64,000 nucleotides of DNA from Azospirillum sp. B21 (GTDB lineage: Bacteria > Pseudomonadota > Alphaproteobacteria > Azospirillales > Azospirillaceae), in the NCBI RefSeq assembly GCF_008364825.1, contig NZ_VTTO01000015.1:62001-126000 (forward strand), read 5' to 3'. Positions within the stretch are counted from its first letter, which is position 1. Each line of letters starts with the position of its first letter. Shown here one piece after another: positions 28,469-38,381 of the stretch. Under the pieces are notes generated by a model that was given only the letters and a program-made list of their open reading frames with translations, had not been told where the DNA came from and ran no database searches. A program made the position numbers and the translations under genes.

Positions 28469-31400
28469 ATGACCACCGACTCCCGTCCCCTCATCAGGGA
28501 CCTGATCGACATCCCGGAGCATGTGCATCAGGGCGACTTCGTCCTGAAGCTGGCCGACGGGCTGGGCCATGCGAAAGCGACGGTGCGCGATTACGTCGTG
28601 ACGCCGCAGCTGGAGCTGTGTTTCGACGACGCGCTGGGCTTCATCAAGGGGGCGGTCACCGGCGGGACCAGCAAGGCGGCCTACCTGCACGGCTCCTTCG
28701 GGTCGGGCAAAAGCCATTTCATGGCGGTGCTGACCCTGCTGCTGGCCGGCGACCCGGACGCCCGCTCGATTCCCGAACTGGCCAAGGTGGTGGTCCGCCA
28801 CGACGAGTGGATCCAGGGCCGGCGCTTCCTGATGGTCCCCTACCACATGATCGGGGCCAGCGACCTGGAATCGGCGATCCTCGGCCAGTATGCCCGCCAT
28901 GTGCGGCGCCTGCACCCCGACGCGCCGGTGCCCGGATTCTACCTGTCGGAAACGCTGTTCGAGGATGCGCGGAACCTGCGCGCCAACCTGGGCGACGCCG
29001 CCTTCTTCGCCAAGCTGAACGCCGGCAAGGAAGAGAACGGCGACGGCGGCGACGGCTGGGGCACGCTCGATTTCGGCCTGTGGGACGCCGGCAGCTTCGA
29101 TGCCGCCACGGCCGAGCCGGTGACGGGGGACGAGCGGCAGCGGCTGATCGGCGACCTCGTGCGCGTCTATTTCGCCGGCTACGCCCATGTCGCCACCAAC
29201 AAGGGCAACGCCTTCGTCTCGCTGGACGAAGGGCTGGCGATCATGAGCCGCCATGCCCAGTCGCTGGGCTACGACGCGGTGATCCTGTTCCTGGACGAGC
29301 TGATCCTGTGGCTCGCCACCCATGCGGCCGACGTCAATTTCGTCTCGCGCGAAGGCTCCAAACTGTCGAAGCTGGTGGAGGCGCTGAACAGCCGCCCGAT
29401 CCCGCTGGTCAGCTTCATCGCCCGCCAGCGCGACCTGCGCGAACTGGTCGGCCAGAATCTGGCCGGCGCACTGCAGCTCCAGTTCGCCGACGTGCTGAAG
29501 CACTGGGAGGCCCGGTTCCACCGCATCACGCTGGAGGACCGCAACCTGCCGCTGATCGCGCAGAAGCGCGTCCTGCGGCCGCTCTCCCCCACCGCAAAGG
29601 AAACGCTGGACGGTGCCTTCGACGATTTCCTGAAGGTGCGGCGCGAGGTGCTGGACACGCTGCTGGGCTCCACCGGCGAACAGGCGATGTTCCGGCAGGT
29701 CTATCCGTTCAGCCCGGCCCTGGTGCAGACGCTGATCGCGGTGTCGTCGGTGCTGCAGCGCGAACGCACCGCGCTGAAGCTGATGTCGCAATTGCTGGTC
29801 GAAAGGCGGAACGAGCTTCGGCTGGGCCAGATCATCCCGGTTGGCGACCTGTTCGACGCCATCGCGGAGGGGGACGAACCCTTCTCCGAAGCGATGAAGT
29901 TCCATTTCGAGAATGCGAAGAAGCTCTACCGGACCAAGCTGCTTCCCCTGCTGGAGCGGCAGAACGGCGTCAGCTGGACCGAGGTGGAGGCGGAGACCGC
30001 CGATCCCGCCAAGGCGCAAGCCCTGCGCAACGATGCGCGGCTGATCAAGACCCTGCTGCTGGCCGCGCTGGTGCCGGAGGTGGAGGCGCTGAAGGGCCTG
30101 ACCGCGCCGCGGCTGGCCGCGCTGAACCATGGCAGCGTGCGCTCGCCGATCCCCGGCCGCGAAAACAACATGGTGCTGACCAAGCTGAAAGGCTGGGGCG
30201 GCGAGGTCGGGGAGATCAAGACCACCGAGGACGCCAACCCCGTCATCTCGATCCAGATCACCGGCGTCGACACCGACCCGATCCTGGCCAGCGTCGCAAG
30301 CGAAGACAATCCCGGCAACCGCCGCCGGCTCGTCCGCTCCATGCTGTTCGAGATGCTGGGGCTGCCGCCGGACAGCGACGGCTTCTTCCTGGAATATTCG
30401 ATGGTCTGGCGCGGCATCCGGCGGCAGATCAACATCGTCTACGACAATGTCCGGGAAATGGCCGACGACCGGCTGCGCAACCAAGACGGCGCGTGGTCGG
30501 TCATCTTCGACTTCCCGTTCGACGAGCCGAACCGCTGGCCTGCCGACGACATCGCCCGCCTTCAGGAATTCAAGGACGGCCCGGTCGGGCGCTCCGACAC
30601 CATCGTCTGGCTGCCGTCCTTCCTCAGCGACAAGGCGATGCGCGACCTCGGCACGCTGGTCAAACTGAACCACCTGCTGACGGGGGAACGTTTCGCCGAC
30701 CACGCCCGCCATCTATCGGCGGTCGACCGCGATCAGGCGCGCGCGCTCCTCGCCAACCAGCGCAGCCAGCTCCAGCAACGCCTGCGCGCCTGCCTGGAGG
30801 TTGCCTACGGAATCGCCAGCGAACCGTCGGATGCGGTCGGCGCAACGCTGGAGGCGTCCCAGCACCTGCAGTCGCTGAACGGCTTCAAGCCGGCGCTGCC
30901 GGTGGGCGCCAACTTCAAGGCGGCCTTCGAGAAGCTGCTGGAACAGCTGTTCGGCTATCTCTACCCGGCCCACCCGAATTTCGGAACCGAGGTCAGGCTG
31001 CCGGCCCTGCGCAAGCTGCAGCCGGACATCGAGCGGGCGCTGGCCGACCCGGAAGGGCGCGTGTTCATCGCCGACAAGACGATACGCGACTCCATGCGCG
31101 CCATCGCCAACCCGCTGAAGCTGGGGGAGATGGGCGAGACGCATTTCGTCCTTACCCGTCACTGGCGCTCCCATTTCGCCCAGAAGCACGCGCAGCAGGG
31201 CGGCGCCATGACCGTCAAATCCCTGCGCGCCTGGATGGACGAGCCGCAGCGGATGGGTGTATCGCGCGAGGTGCAGAACCTCGTCATCCTCACCTATGCC
31301 GAACAGACCAACCGCAATTTCTTCAAGGGAACGGCACTGATCCGGCCGACGCTGGACTCTCTCGACGACGAGCTGGAGCTGCGGGAACAGGCGCTGCCGC

Positions 31401-32215
31401 CTGAAGAAGACTGGCGCTTGGCGGTGCAGCGGGCCTCTTCCCTATTCGGCCTGGTGCCGCCGGACCTGCGCAACGCGACGAACGTTGCCAAGCTGTCCGC
31501 CCAGATCGCGGAACGCGCGGCCGACCTGCGTCCCAAGCTGGATGCCTTGGTCCGCGACCTCGGCCACAGGCTGGCGGCGCTCGGGATCGACGCCGACGAC
31601 GCCAACCGGATGACCACCGCCCGCTCCGCGCAGGCGATGCTGGTCGCCATCGGTGCGGCAACCTCGGAAAAGGTCATCACCTCGCTGGCCGGCGCGGAGT
31701 TGCGGACCACCGAGACCGACGTCGCGAAGACCCTGACCTCCGCCGGCGAGGTCGGGTTGGCCCTTCGCGACTCCAGTTGGAAGGTGTTCGAGACGCTTCG
31801 GCAACTGGCCGACCACCGGCAGGCCGCCGCGGCATCTATCCTCGACCGCATCGGCCAAACCCTGTCGATGGACGAGCGCGCCGTCTTGCTCAAGCCGTCG
31901 CTCGACGATCTGCATGGGCGCGCGCTGAAGCTGCTGACCGACACGGCCCCCGCTCAACCGGCGCCGCCGCCGACTCCGACGACGCGGCCGGGCATTGGCT
32001 TCAGCGAGGAACCGGTCACGATTCCGCACATCGCCGCCCCGGTCGAGCCGCTGGTCGAGCCCGACGACGTGGTGATCACGGTCGACGACCGGCGCAACCT
32101 GTCGTCCGGCGAGGCCGCCGACCTGCTCGACCGGCTGAAGCGGGAACTGGCCGGGCATCCGGACTATCGACTGAACCTGTCCTGGAAAATCGTCAGGAAG
32201 GGCAGGCGCCCGTGA
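28469..32215 (+). CDS. pglY: BREX-2 ATPase PglY
   Basis: This 1248-residue ATPase is the BREX-2 counterpart of BrxC. The Walker A motif GSFGSGKSHF lies near residue 75 and the Walker B-like VILFLDELILWL near residue 270. The N-terminal IRDLIDIPEHVHQGDFVLKL block is typical of PglY. The long C-terminal half is largely helical with a Pro-rich stretch near residue 1160. The Met at 28469 is chosen because the family conservation begins there; the open frame extends 63 bases further upstream without conserved sequence. Its stop overlaps the GTG start of pglZ. In Streptomyces, PglY is an ATPase required for phage resistance. Confidence 0.94.
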   Translation: MTTDSRPLIRDLIDIPEHVHQGDFVLKLADGLGHAKATVRDYVVTPQLELCFDDALGFIKGAVTGGTSKAAYLHGSFGSGKSHFMAVLTLLLAGDPDARSIPELAKVVVRHDEWIQGRRFLMVPYHMIGASDLESAILGQYARHVRRLHPDAPVPGFYLSETLFEDARNLRANLGDAAFFAKLNAGKEENGDGGDGWGTLDFGLWDAGSFDAATAEPVTGDERQRLIGDLVRVYFAGYAHVATNKGNAFVSLDEGLAIMSRHAQSLGYDAVILFLDELILWLATHAADVNFVSREGSKLSKLVEALNSRPIPLVSFIARQRDLRELVGQNLAGALQLQFADVLKHWEARFHRITLEDRNLPLIAQKRVLRPLSPTAKETLDGAFDDFLKVRREVLDTLLGSTGEQAMFRQVYPFSPALVQTLIAVSSVLQRERTALKLMSQLLVERRNELRLGQIIPVGDLFDAIAEGDEPFSEAMKFHFENAKKLYRTKLLPLLERQNGVSWTEVEAETADPAKAQALRNDARLIKTLLLAALVPEVEALKGLTAPRLAALNHGSVRSPIPGRENNMVLTKLKGWGGEVGEIKTTEDANPVISIQITGVDTDPILASVASEDNPGNRRRLVRSMLFEMLGLPPDSDGFFLEYSMVWRGIRRQINIVYDNVREMADDRLRNQDGAWSVIFDFPFDEPNRWPADDIARLQEFKDGPVGRSDTIVWLPSFLSDKAMRDLGTLVKLNHLLTGERFADHARHLSAVDRDQARALLANQRSQLQQRLRACLEVAYGIASEPSDAVGATLEASQHLQSLNGFKPALPVGANFKAAFEKLLEQLFGYLYPAHPNFGTEVRLPALRKLQPDIERALADPEGRVFIADKTIRDSMRAIANPLKLGEMGETHFVLTRHWRSHFAQKHAQQGGAMTVKSLRAWMDEPQRMGVSREVQNLVILTYAEQTNRNFFKGTALIRPTLDSLDDELELREQALPPEEDWRLAVQRASSLFGLVPPDLRNATNVAKLSAQIAERAADLRPKLDALVRDLGHRLAALGIDADDANRMTTARSAQAMLVAIGAATSEKVITSLAGAELRTTETDVAKTLTSAGEVGLALRDSSWKVFETLRQLADHRQAAAASILDRIGQTLSMDERAVLLKPSLDDLHGRALKLLTDTAPAQPAPPPTPTTRPGIGFSEEPVTIPHIAAPVEPLVEPDDVVITVDDRRNLSSGEAADLLDRLKRELAGHPDYRLNLSWKIVRKGRRP

Positions 32216-34878
32216 CGTTGCTGGCACCGACGACCGCACAAATCCGTGCCCAGGTCGAGGCTGTCGTCAGGCACGACCCCCAGGTCCGGGCGCTCGGCAT
32301 CCGTTCACCGAACCGTCAGGCTTGGCCGGAGCGGCTGGACTGCGCCGGCCAGGCCTACACTCTCGTCTGGTGCGAATCCTCCCTTGCGGCCCGTCAAGCC
32401 CTGACCGAACGTGACGGCGACACCGGCGTCGTGCTGCTGACCAACCTTTCCTCCGAGATGCTCGGCGATGATGTCGTGGCCCGCCTTGTAAAGGCACGGC
32501 TGCTGACCGTCGAGGCATGGGAGATGGTGCGGGAGGCTTTCCAGGCCCGCAACATCGACCCCCGGATTTCCGGCAAGCCCTGGCTGGCCGAATTGCTGTT
32601 GGAACACGCCCATCGCGGCCCCTATCCGCCGGTGCCGGGCGGGCTGCTCGATGCCGATACGGCATGGGCGAACCTGCTGGACCGGCTGCTGGGCCTGCCC
32701 TTCGCACGGCCCGACGCGGAAGCCCTGCTGCGCTGGAGCATCGGCGACGGAGCGCTGGCCCGGTTCACGTCGCTGCCTCCGACGGCGCGCAACGGGATCG
32801 CCTCGTGGCTGTCGGAGGCCGCCGGCCCGGCAGGCAGCTTGGTGACCGCATGCATCGACAGCGGTTTCGGTGCCGACGCACTGCCGCTGGGACTTGTCGC
32901 CGGGGTCGTCTTCGGAACGTCCTGGCACCTCAGCGAGTTGACCGCCGCCGCCGTACGGCTTGAACCGTTCGTGGGTGGGCGACGGATCGCGGCCGATCAT
33001 GGCAAGGCGTGGGCGGCGGCGGCGGCAGGCGCCCTCCGTCCGCTCGATCAAGCCACGCGGCGCAGGCTGCTGGAGCGTGCGGATGCCCTCCTCGAGCAGG
33101 TCCACGCCGGGGGATTTGCCATAACCAGTCCGGTCCTGCTGGCCGGCTTCCAGGCTCGCCTGCGCGCCTTCGCCGATGAGCTGACGCGGGCGCTTCCATC
33201 CCTTCCCGATGCCGCTGCCCTCCAGGCGCTGGAATCCGCTGCCGCCCGTGTCGCCTCCCACGATCAGGCATCAGACCAGAGGGGACGGGCGGAGAAGGTG
33301 GCTATGGCCCTGCGTCTGGTGCGCTGGCTCGTGACCGCCCGATCCGCACCTCAGTCCTTCGCCGACGGCGTCCTCGACTATGCCCGCGACGGAGCGTTCG
33401 TCGATCTGGCCCGCCGGTTCTTGGCGGGAGGCGACGAGATGGCCGACCTGTCGGCGGCTTATTCCAGCCTCGCCGCAGCGGTGCGGAATTGCCGTGAGAC
33501 GCAGAATGAACGCTTTGCCAACTTGCTGCGGAACTGGAACGCCGCACCGGCGGCCACTTGGCCCGTGCTTCCGGTCGAACGGGTGCTTGAGGAGGTCGTG
33601 GCTCCGCTGGCGGCCAGCGCCCCCGTGCTGCTGCTGGTGATGGATGGAATGAGTCATGCCGTCTACCGCGAACTGCTGCCCGATTTCATGAACACGGGGT
33701 GGAGCGAGTTGTGGCCGACGGAAGCGACGGAACCGGCCTCGGCCGTCGCCATGCTTCCCACCGTCACCACCGTGTCGCGGGCAAGCCTCCTGTGCGGACG
33801 CCCGGCTTGCGGCTCCCAGTCCACCGAGAGCAAAGGTTTTGCCGAACATGCCGCCCTTCGGACGGTCGGCAAGGCCGGCCTCCCGCCGATCCTGTTCCAT
33901 AAAGGCGACCTCAGCGAAGGCGGCAGTTTGGCCCCCTTGGTCCGCGAAGCAATCGGCACCCCCGATCGGCGGATCGTGGCCGTCGTCCACAACGCCATCG
34001 ACGATCATCTGGATGGACCGGAGCAACTGCGCCAGCGCTGGTCATTGGACGATCTGCATCTGCTGCGTCCAATCCTGCATGAAGCCCGCAATGCCGGCCG
34101 GGTGGTTGTGCTTACCGCCGACCACGGCCATCTGGTCGAGGAAGCCACGACGCAGATGACGAAGGCCGATGACGGTCGCTGGCGAGCCGGCACGGTCCCG
34201 GCCGCAGTGGGGGAGTTGGCATTTTCCAAGGGCAGAACCCTGTCGCCGAGCGGCGAGAACGGCATCGTGCTGCCCTGGAGCGAAACCATACGCTACTGCG
34301 GACGGAAGAACGGCTATCACGGAGGAGCGAGCCCGCAGGAGGTGCTGGTCCCCCTGACCGTATTGTCGGCGGGCGTGTTTCCCGACGGCTGGCGACTGGC
34401 GCCGCCGGTTCAGCCGGATTGGTGGGAGGCGCTGCCCCCACCCATGCCGGTCGCCACCGCACCCGCGCGTCCTGGTCCGCAAGCGCCGCCGGCTCGCAAG
34501 CGATCAACCACACAGCCGTCGCTGTTCGACATGGTGCCGGCGCAGCCGGCGACACCAGCGCCCACTTCCGACTGGATCACCCGCTTGCTGGCATCGCCGG
34601 TCTATGCGGCGCAAAAGCAGCTTGCCGGCCGCGGTGCGCCGAAAGACGACGACATCCGTGCGATCCTGGACGCGCTGTCGCAGCGCGGTGGAAAGCTGAG
34701 CCGCGTCGCGCTGGCCCAACGGCTGGGCGTTGCCCAAGTCCGTCTGGGGTCGTTGGTCATGGCCGCACGTCGGGTCTTGAATGTGGATCAGGTGCAGGTG
34801 CTGGGGGTCGAGGACTCATCCGGCACGGTGACCTTGAACCGCGCGCTTCTCGACACGCAATTCGAACTCAAGCAATGA
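32212..34878 (+). CDS. pglZ: BREX-2 phosphatase-like protein PglZ
   Basis: The GTG at 32212 overlaps the pglY stop (GTGA) and has GGAAGG upstream, giving 888 residues. PglZ proteins have an alkaline phosphatase-type fold and are the defining component of all BREX systems. Visible core motifs are LLLVMDGMSHAVYRELL near residue 470 (first metal-binding Asp), LPTVTTVSRASLLCG near residue 520 (Thr/Ser nucleophile region) and VLTADHGHLVEE near residue 632 (metal-binding Asp-His). The open frame continues far upstream, but that part lies inside pglY and is not conserved. It ends 10 bp before brxD. Confidence 0.94.
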   Translation: MTLLAPTTAQIRAQVEAVVRHDPQVRALGIRSPNRQAWPERLDCAGQAYTLVWCESSLAARQALTERDGDTGVVLLTNLSSEMLGDDVVARLVKARLLTVEAWEMVREAFQARNIDPRISGKPWLAELLLEHAHRGPYPPVPGGLLDADTAWANLLDRLLGLPFARPDAEALLRWSIGDGALARFTSLPPTARNGIASWLSEAAGPAGSLVTACIDSGFGADALPLGLVAGVVFGTSWHLSELTAAAVRLEPFVGGRRIAADHGKAWAAAAAGALRPLDQATRRRLLERADALLEQVHAGGFAITSPVLLAGFQARLRAFADELTRALPSLPDAAALQALESAAARVASHDQASDQRGRAEKVAMALRLVRWLVTARSAPQSFADGVLDYARDGAFVDLARRFLAGGDEMADLSAAYSSLAAAVRNCRETQNERFANLLRNWNAAPAATWPVLPVERVLEEVVAPLAASAPVLLLVMDGMSHAVYRELLPDFMNTGWSELWPTEATEPASAVAMLPTVTTVSRASLLCGRPACGSQSTESKGFAEHAALRTVGKAGLPPILFHKGDLSEGGSLAPLVREAIGTPDRRIVAVVHNAIDDHLDGPEQLRQRWSLDDLHLLRPILHEARNAGRVVVLTADHGHLVEEATTQMTKADDGRWRAGTVPAAVGELAFSKGRTLSPSGENGIVLPWSETIRYCGRKNGYHGGASPQEVLVPLTVLSAGVFPDGWRLAPPVQPDWWEALPPPMPVATAPARPGPQAPPARKRSTTQPSLFDMVPAQPATPAPTSDWITRLLASPVYAAQKQLAGRGAPKDDDIRAILDALSQRGGKLSRVALAQRLGVAQVRLGSLVMAARRVLNVDQVQVLGVEDSSGTVTLNRALLDTQFELKQ

Positions 34879-34888
34879 GGCGACTGTC

Positions 34889-36205
34889 ATGCTGAGTCCG
34901 CACAGGCGGTCGGAAATCATCGACGCATTGCGGCGAGGCACGGTTCCCCGCTCCGGTCTGGACGTCCTTGCAGTCGGCATCGAACGCTTTGCTCCCGCTC
35001 TGGACGACGACCTGAATGGGGTCTCGGCCGGCCGCGGCGCATTCAAGGCGATCCGCGGCGAATATGGCAGCGGAAAGACATTCTTCGGCCGCTGGCTTCA
35101 GGAGAGGGCGCGCAGCCGGGGTTTCGCCACCAGCGAGGTGCAAATCTCGGAAACGGAAACCCCCCTTCACCGGATGGAAACCGTTTACCGACGGATGACC
35201 GAACGGCTGGCCACCCAGGACGCGAGCGAGGGGGCGCTTCGCAACGTAATCGACGGCTGGTTCTATACGCTGGAAGAGGACGTGCTGGCGGAAGGCGACC
35301 TCGATCCGGCCGATGCCGAAGCGCTGGTCGCCCGTACGGACGCGCTGCTGGAGCAGCGGCTGGCGGCGGTGACGCGGCAGGCACCTGCCTTCTCGGCCGT
35401 GCTGAGGGCCTACCGGCAGGCCTTGGTGGCCGAGGATCAGGGGTTGGCCGACGGCTTGCTCGGTTGGCTGGGCGGGCAGCCGAACATCGCGGCATCGGTG
35501 AAGCGTACGGCCGGCATCAAAGGGGAAATCGACCATTTCGGCGCCACAAACTTCCTGGCCGGGCTGCTGACCATCCTCCGCGATTCCGGCTATGCCGGAT
35601 TGCTGCTGGTGCTGGACGAGGTGGAGACGCTTCAGCGGATGCGCACCGACACCCGCGAGAAGGGGCTGAACGCGCTGCGTCAGCTGGTGGATGAAATCGA
35701 CGCCGGCCGGTTCCCGGGATTGTTCGTCGTGACGACCGGTACGCCCCCATTTTACGACGGCCCGCAGGGCGTCCAGCGGTTGCCTCCGCTCGCCCAGCGT
35801 CTCCATGTCGATTTCGGGACCGACGCCCGGTTCGACAATCCACGGGCCGTCCAGATCCGCCTGCCGGGCTTCGACCTGGACCTTCTCGGCCGGCTGGGCG
35901 CGAAGGTCCGAGACATCTATGCCGAGGGATCCTCCAATGCGGAGCGGTTGTGCGAACTGGCCGACGACACCTATGTCCGCGACCTCGCACAGGCGCTGAC
36001 CGGGCAACTCGGCGGGCGGGTCGGCGTCGCTCCACGGCTTTTCCTGAAGAAGCTGGTCGGCGACGTACTGGACCGTATCGACCAGTTCGACGATTTCGAT
36101 CCTCGCAGACATTACGCGCTGACCGTGACGCCGACGGAGATGACGGCGGCCGAACGGGCCGGAATGGCGGCCGGGTCCGTGGACGACGTCGAGTTGGAAC
36201 TGTGA
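34889..36205 (+). CDS. brxD: BREX system ATP-binding protein BrxD
   Basis: This 438-residue P-loop protein of the BrxD family (formerly DUF2791) is found in BREX types 2 and 3. Walker A is GEYGSGKTFF near residue 58 and Walker B LLLVLDEVETLQ near residue 237. A conserved FPGLFVVTTGTP sensor-like block lies near 275 and the family GGRVGVAPRLFLKKLV stretch near 380. It begins 10 bp after pglZ and its TGA overlaps the GTG of the helicase gene, so all four downstream BREX genes look like one translational unit. Confidence 0.93.
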   Translation: MLSPHRRSEIIDALRRGTVPRSGLDVLAVGIERFAPALDDDLNGVSAGRGAFKAIRGEYGSGKTFFGRWLQERARSRGFATSEVQISETETPLHRMETVYRRMTERLATQDASEGALRNVIDGWFYTLEEDVLAEGDLDPADAEALVARTDALLEQRLAAVTRQAPAFSAVLRAYRQALVAEDQGLADGLLGWLGGQPNIAASVKRTAGIKGEIDHFGATNFLAGLLTILRDSGYAGLLLVLDEVETLQRMRTDTREKGLNALRQLVDEIDAGRFPGLFVVTTGTPPFYDGPQGVQRLPPLAQRLHVDFGTDARFDNPRAVQIRLPGFDLDLLGRLGAKVRDIYAEGSSNAERLCELADDTYVRDLAQALTGQLGGRVGVAPRLFLKKLVGDVLDRIDQFDDFDPRRHYALTVTPTEMTAAERAGMAAGSVDDVELEL

Positions 36206-38289
36206 GTCCCTTCGACCGCTTCCATCCGGCACTTCAGCACCACATCGTCAATTCGCTTGGCTGGTCCACCCTGCGGCCGACCCAGCTCCAGGCCATCGAT
36301 CCGATCCTGGACGGTCGCAACGCGCTGCTGCTGGCACCTACGGCCGGCGGCAAGACCGAAGCCGCGGCTTTTCCCGTCCTGTCGCGAATGCTGACCGAGC
36401 GGTGGGACGGCCTTTCCGTGCTGTATGTCTGTCCGCTGCGGGCCCTGCTCAACAACCTAGAACCCCGGCTGCGGCATTATGCCGGGCTGGTGGGGAGGAG
36501 TGTTGGCCTCTGGCATGGTGATGTCGGTGCGGGCGACCGCAGCCGCATTCTGCGACAGCCGCCGGATATTCTGCTGACCACGCCGGAGTCGCTCGAAGCC
36601 GTCCTGATTTCCCGGCGCGTGGATCATCGTGTGTTGTTCGCCGGCCTGCGCACCCTGGTCGTCGACGAATTGCACGCCTTCGCCGGTGACGATCGCAGCT
36701 GGCATCTGCTCGCCGTCGCCGAAAGGCTCGCCCGCGTCACCGGCCATCCGATCCAGCGGATCGGCCTTTCCGCGACCGTCGGAAATCCGGAGGATCTGCT
36801 CGATTGGCTGACCTGTGGCGAAGGCGGCACCGTCGTCGGCCAGCCGGCACCGCCGGCCGGTGGCGACGTCATGCTGGACCATGTCGGGTCGCTGGAGAAT
36901 GCGTCGATCGTGCTCTCGCGGCTCCATCGCGGCGAAAAGCGCCTCGTCTTCTGCGACAGCCGAAGCAAGGTTGAGCGGCTAGGCTCGCTCCTGCGGACTG
37001 CGGGAGTACGGACCTTCGTTTCGCACAGCTCGTTGGGCATCGATGAGCGTCGTCGGTCGGAAGAGGCGTTCGCCACCGGCGACGACTGCGTCATCGTCGC
37101 CACAAGCACTTTGGAATTGGGGATCGACGTCGGAGACCTCGATCGGGTGATCCAGCTCGACGCCCCGTCCAGCGTATCGTCCTTTCTCCAGCGCATGGGG
37201 CGAACCGGACGCCGCGCCGGCACGACGCGCAACTGCCTGTTCCTTGCGACGTCCGAGGGCGCATTTCTCCAAGCAGCCGGCATCCTGCGCCTGTGGGGGG
37301 ACGGATGGGTCGAACCCGTGGAGCCGCCTGCAGCCCCCCTCCATCTGTTCGCGCAGCAGGTCATGGCGATGATCCTGCAGGAGCGCGGCCTTGAGACGGG
37401 AGGATGGCAGGACAGTCTAGGCCGCGTGTTCGGAAAGCTGGTTGCCGATCGGGCAGGCAGCATCGTCGCCCATATGCTCGATTCCGGCATCTTGGCGCAA
37501 GATGGCGGCATTCTGGGGATGGGTCCCAAGGGTGAGCGCGAATTCGGCCGCAGAAACTTCATGGAATTGATGGCGGCCTTCACGACTCCGCTGCTCCTTT
37601 CGGTGCGATACGGCGGCGTCGAGGTCGGACAGGTCGACCCCACCAGCCTGCAACAAACCGATGGCCGCCCGACGACACTGTTGCTTGCTGGCAGAAGCTG
37701 GCAGGTCGTCGACGTGGACTGGACGCGCAGACTCGTTCTTGTCGAACCGTCAGCGGACGTGGGACGTTCGCGCTGGATGGGCGGCACCCACAGCCTCGGC
37801 TTCGCACTCTGTCGAGCCATGGAACGGGTGGTGACCAGCGGAGACGTTCCATCCCGGCTGTCGAAGCGGGGAGCGGCCTGCCTGGAGTCGTTGCAGGAAA
37901 GCTATGCCTTCTGCGACGGCGCCTCGCTGCCGCTGGTATCGGATGGAACCGGTCGGATGCGTTGGTGGACCTTTGCAGGCGGGCGGGCGAATGCCATGCT
38001 GACACATGCGCTTGCCTCCTCGGGTCTTGCGACCCGTGGCCATGATGACTTATCCATCCAAACCGATGCCGCAGAAGCGTCGGTCTTGCAGCGTAAGGTG
38101 GCCGGTATTTCGCAGACGCAGCTGGAAGCCGTCGCCGATGCCGGCTTGGTCCGGGATCTGAAGTTTTCCCAATGCCTGCCGGAGAGGATGGCCATCGAAG
38201 TCCTATCCCAGCGACTGTCCGACCGAAGAGGGGTGGCGGACGTGCTATCGCGGCCGATGCGCTTGATAAGAGACGCAACCACCGAATAG
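36202..38289 (+). CDS. brxHI: BREX-2 DEAD/DEAH-box helicase BrxHI
   Basis: Translation from the GTG at 36202, which overlaps the brxD stop by GTGA, gives 695 residues, the normal BrxHI size. It is an Lhr-like superfamily 2 helicase. Motif Q-like RPTQLQAIDPIL and motif I LLAPTAGGKTEAAAF lie at about residues 27-55, motif II DELHAF near 153 and motif III-like GLSATVG near 190. Motifs V-VI are STLELGIDVGDLDRVI and QRMGRTGRRAG, at about residues 303-340. It is the last gene of the BREX-2 locus. The IS481 element begins 92 bp downstream. Confidence 0.93.
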   Translation: MSPFDRFHPALQHHIVNSLGWSTLRPTQLQAIDPILDGRNALLLAPTAGGKTEAAAFPVLSRMLTERWDGLSVLYVCPLRALLNNLEPRLRHYAGLVGRSVGLWHGDVGAGDRSRILRQPPDILLTTPESLEAVLISRRVDHRVLFAGLRTLVVDELHAFAGDDRSWHLLAVAERLARVTGHPIQRIGLSATVGNPEDLLDWLTCGEGGTVVGQPAPPAGGDVMLDHVGSLENASIVLSRLHRGEKRLVFCDSRSKVERLGSLLRTAGVRTFVSHSSLGIDERRRSEEAFATGDDCVIVATSTLELGIDVGDLDRVIQLDAPSSVSSFLQRMGRTGRRAGTTRNCLFLATSEGAFLQAAGILRLWGDGWVEPVEPPAAPLHLFAQQVMAMILQERGLETGGWQDSLGRVFGKLVADRAGSIVAHMLDSGILAQDGGILGMGPKGEREFGRRNFMELMAAFTTPLLLSVRYGGVEVGQVDPTSLQQTDGRPTTLLLAGRSWQVVDVDWTRRLVLVEPSADVGRSRWMGGTHSLGFALCRAMERVVTSGDVPSRLSKRGAACLESLQESYAFCDGASLPLVSDGTGRMRWWTFAGGRANAMLTHALASSGLATRGHDDLSIQTDAAEASVLQRKVAGISQTQLEAVADAGLVRDLKFSQCLPERMAIEVLSQRLSDRRGVADVLSRPMRLIRDATTE

Positions 38290-38381
38290 CCGGTCAACCG
38301 CACAACCGCAACCATATGATGTCTCTGGGCTGCTCCGACTTGTGGGAGACCAGCACCTCCCAGTCTCGGCCTTCTGAACCG

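Noticed and set aside
28238..30712. 824-codon minus-strand frame opposite pglY
   Set aside because: pglY on the plus strand has clear motifs; this frame is a composition-driven shadow.
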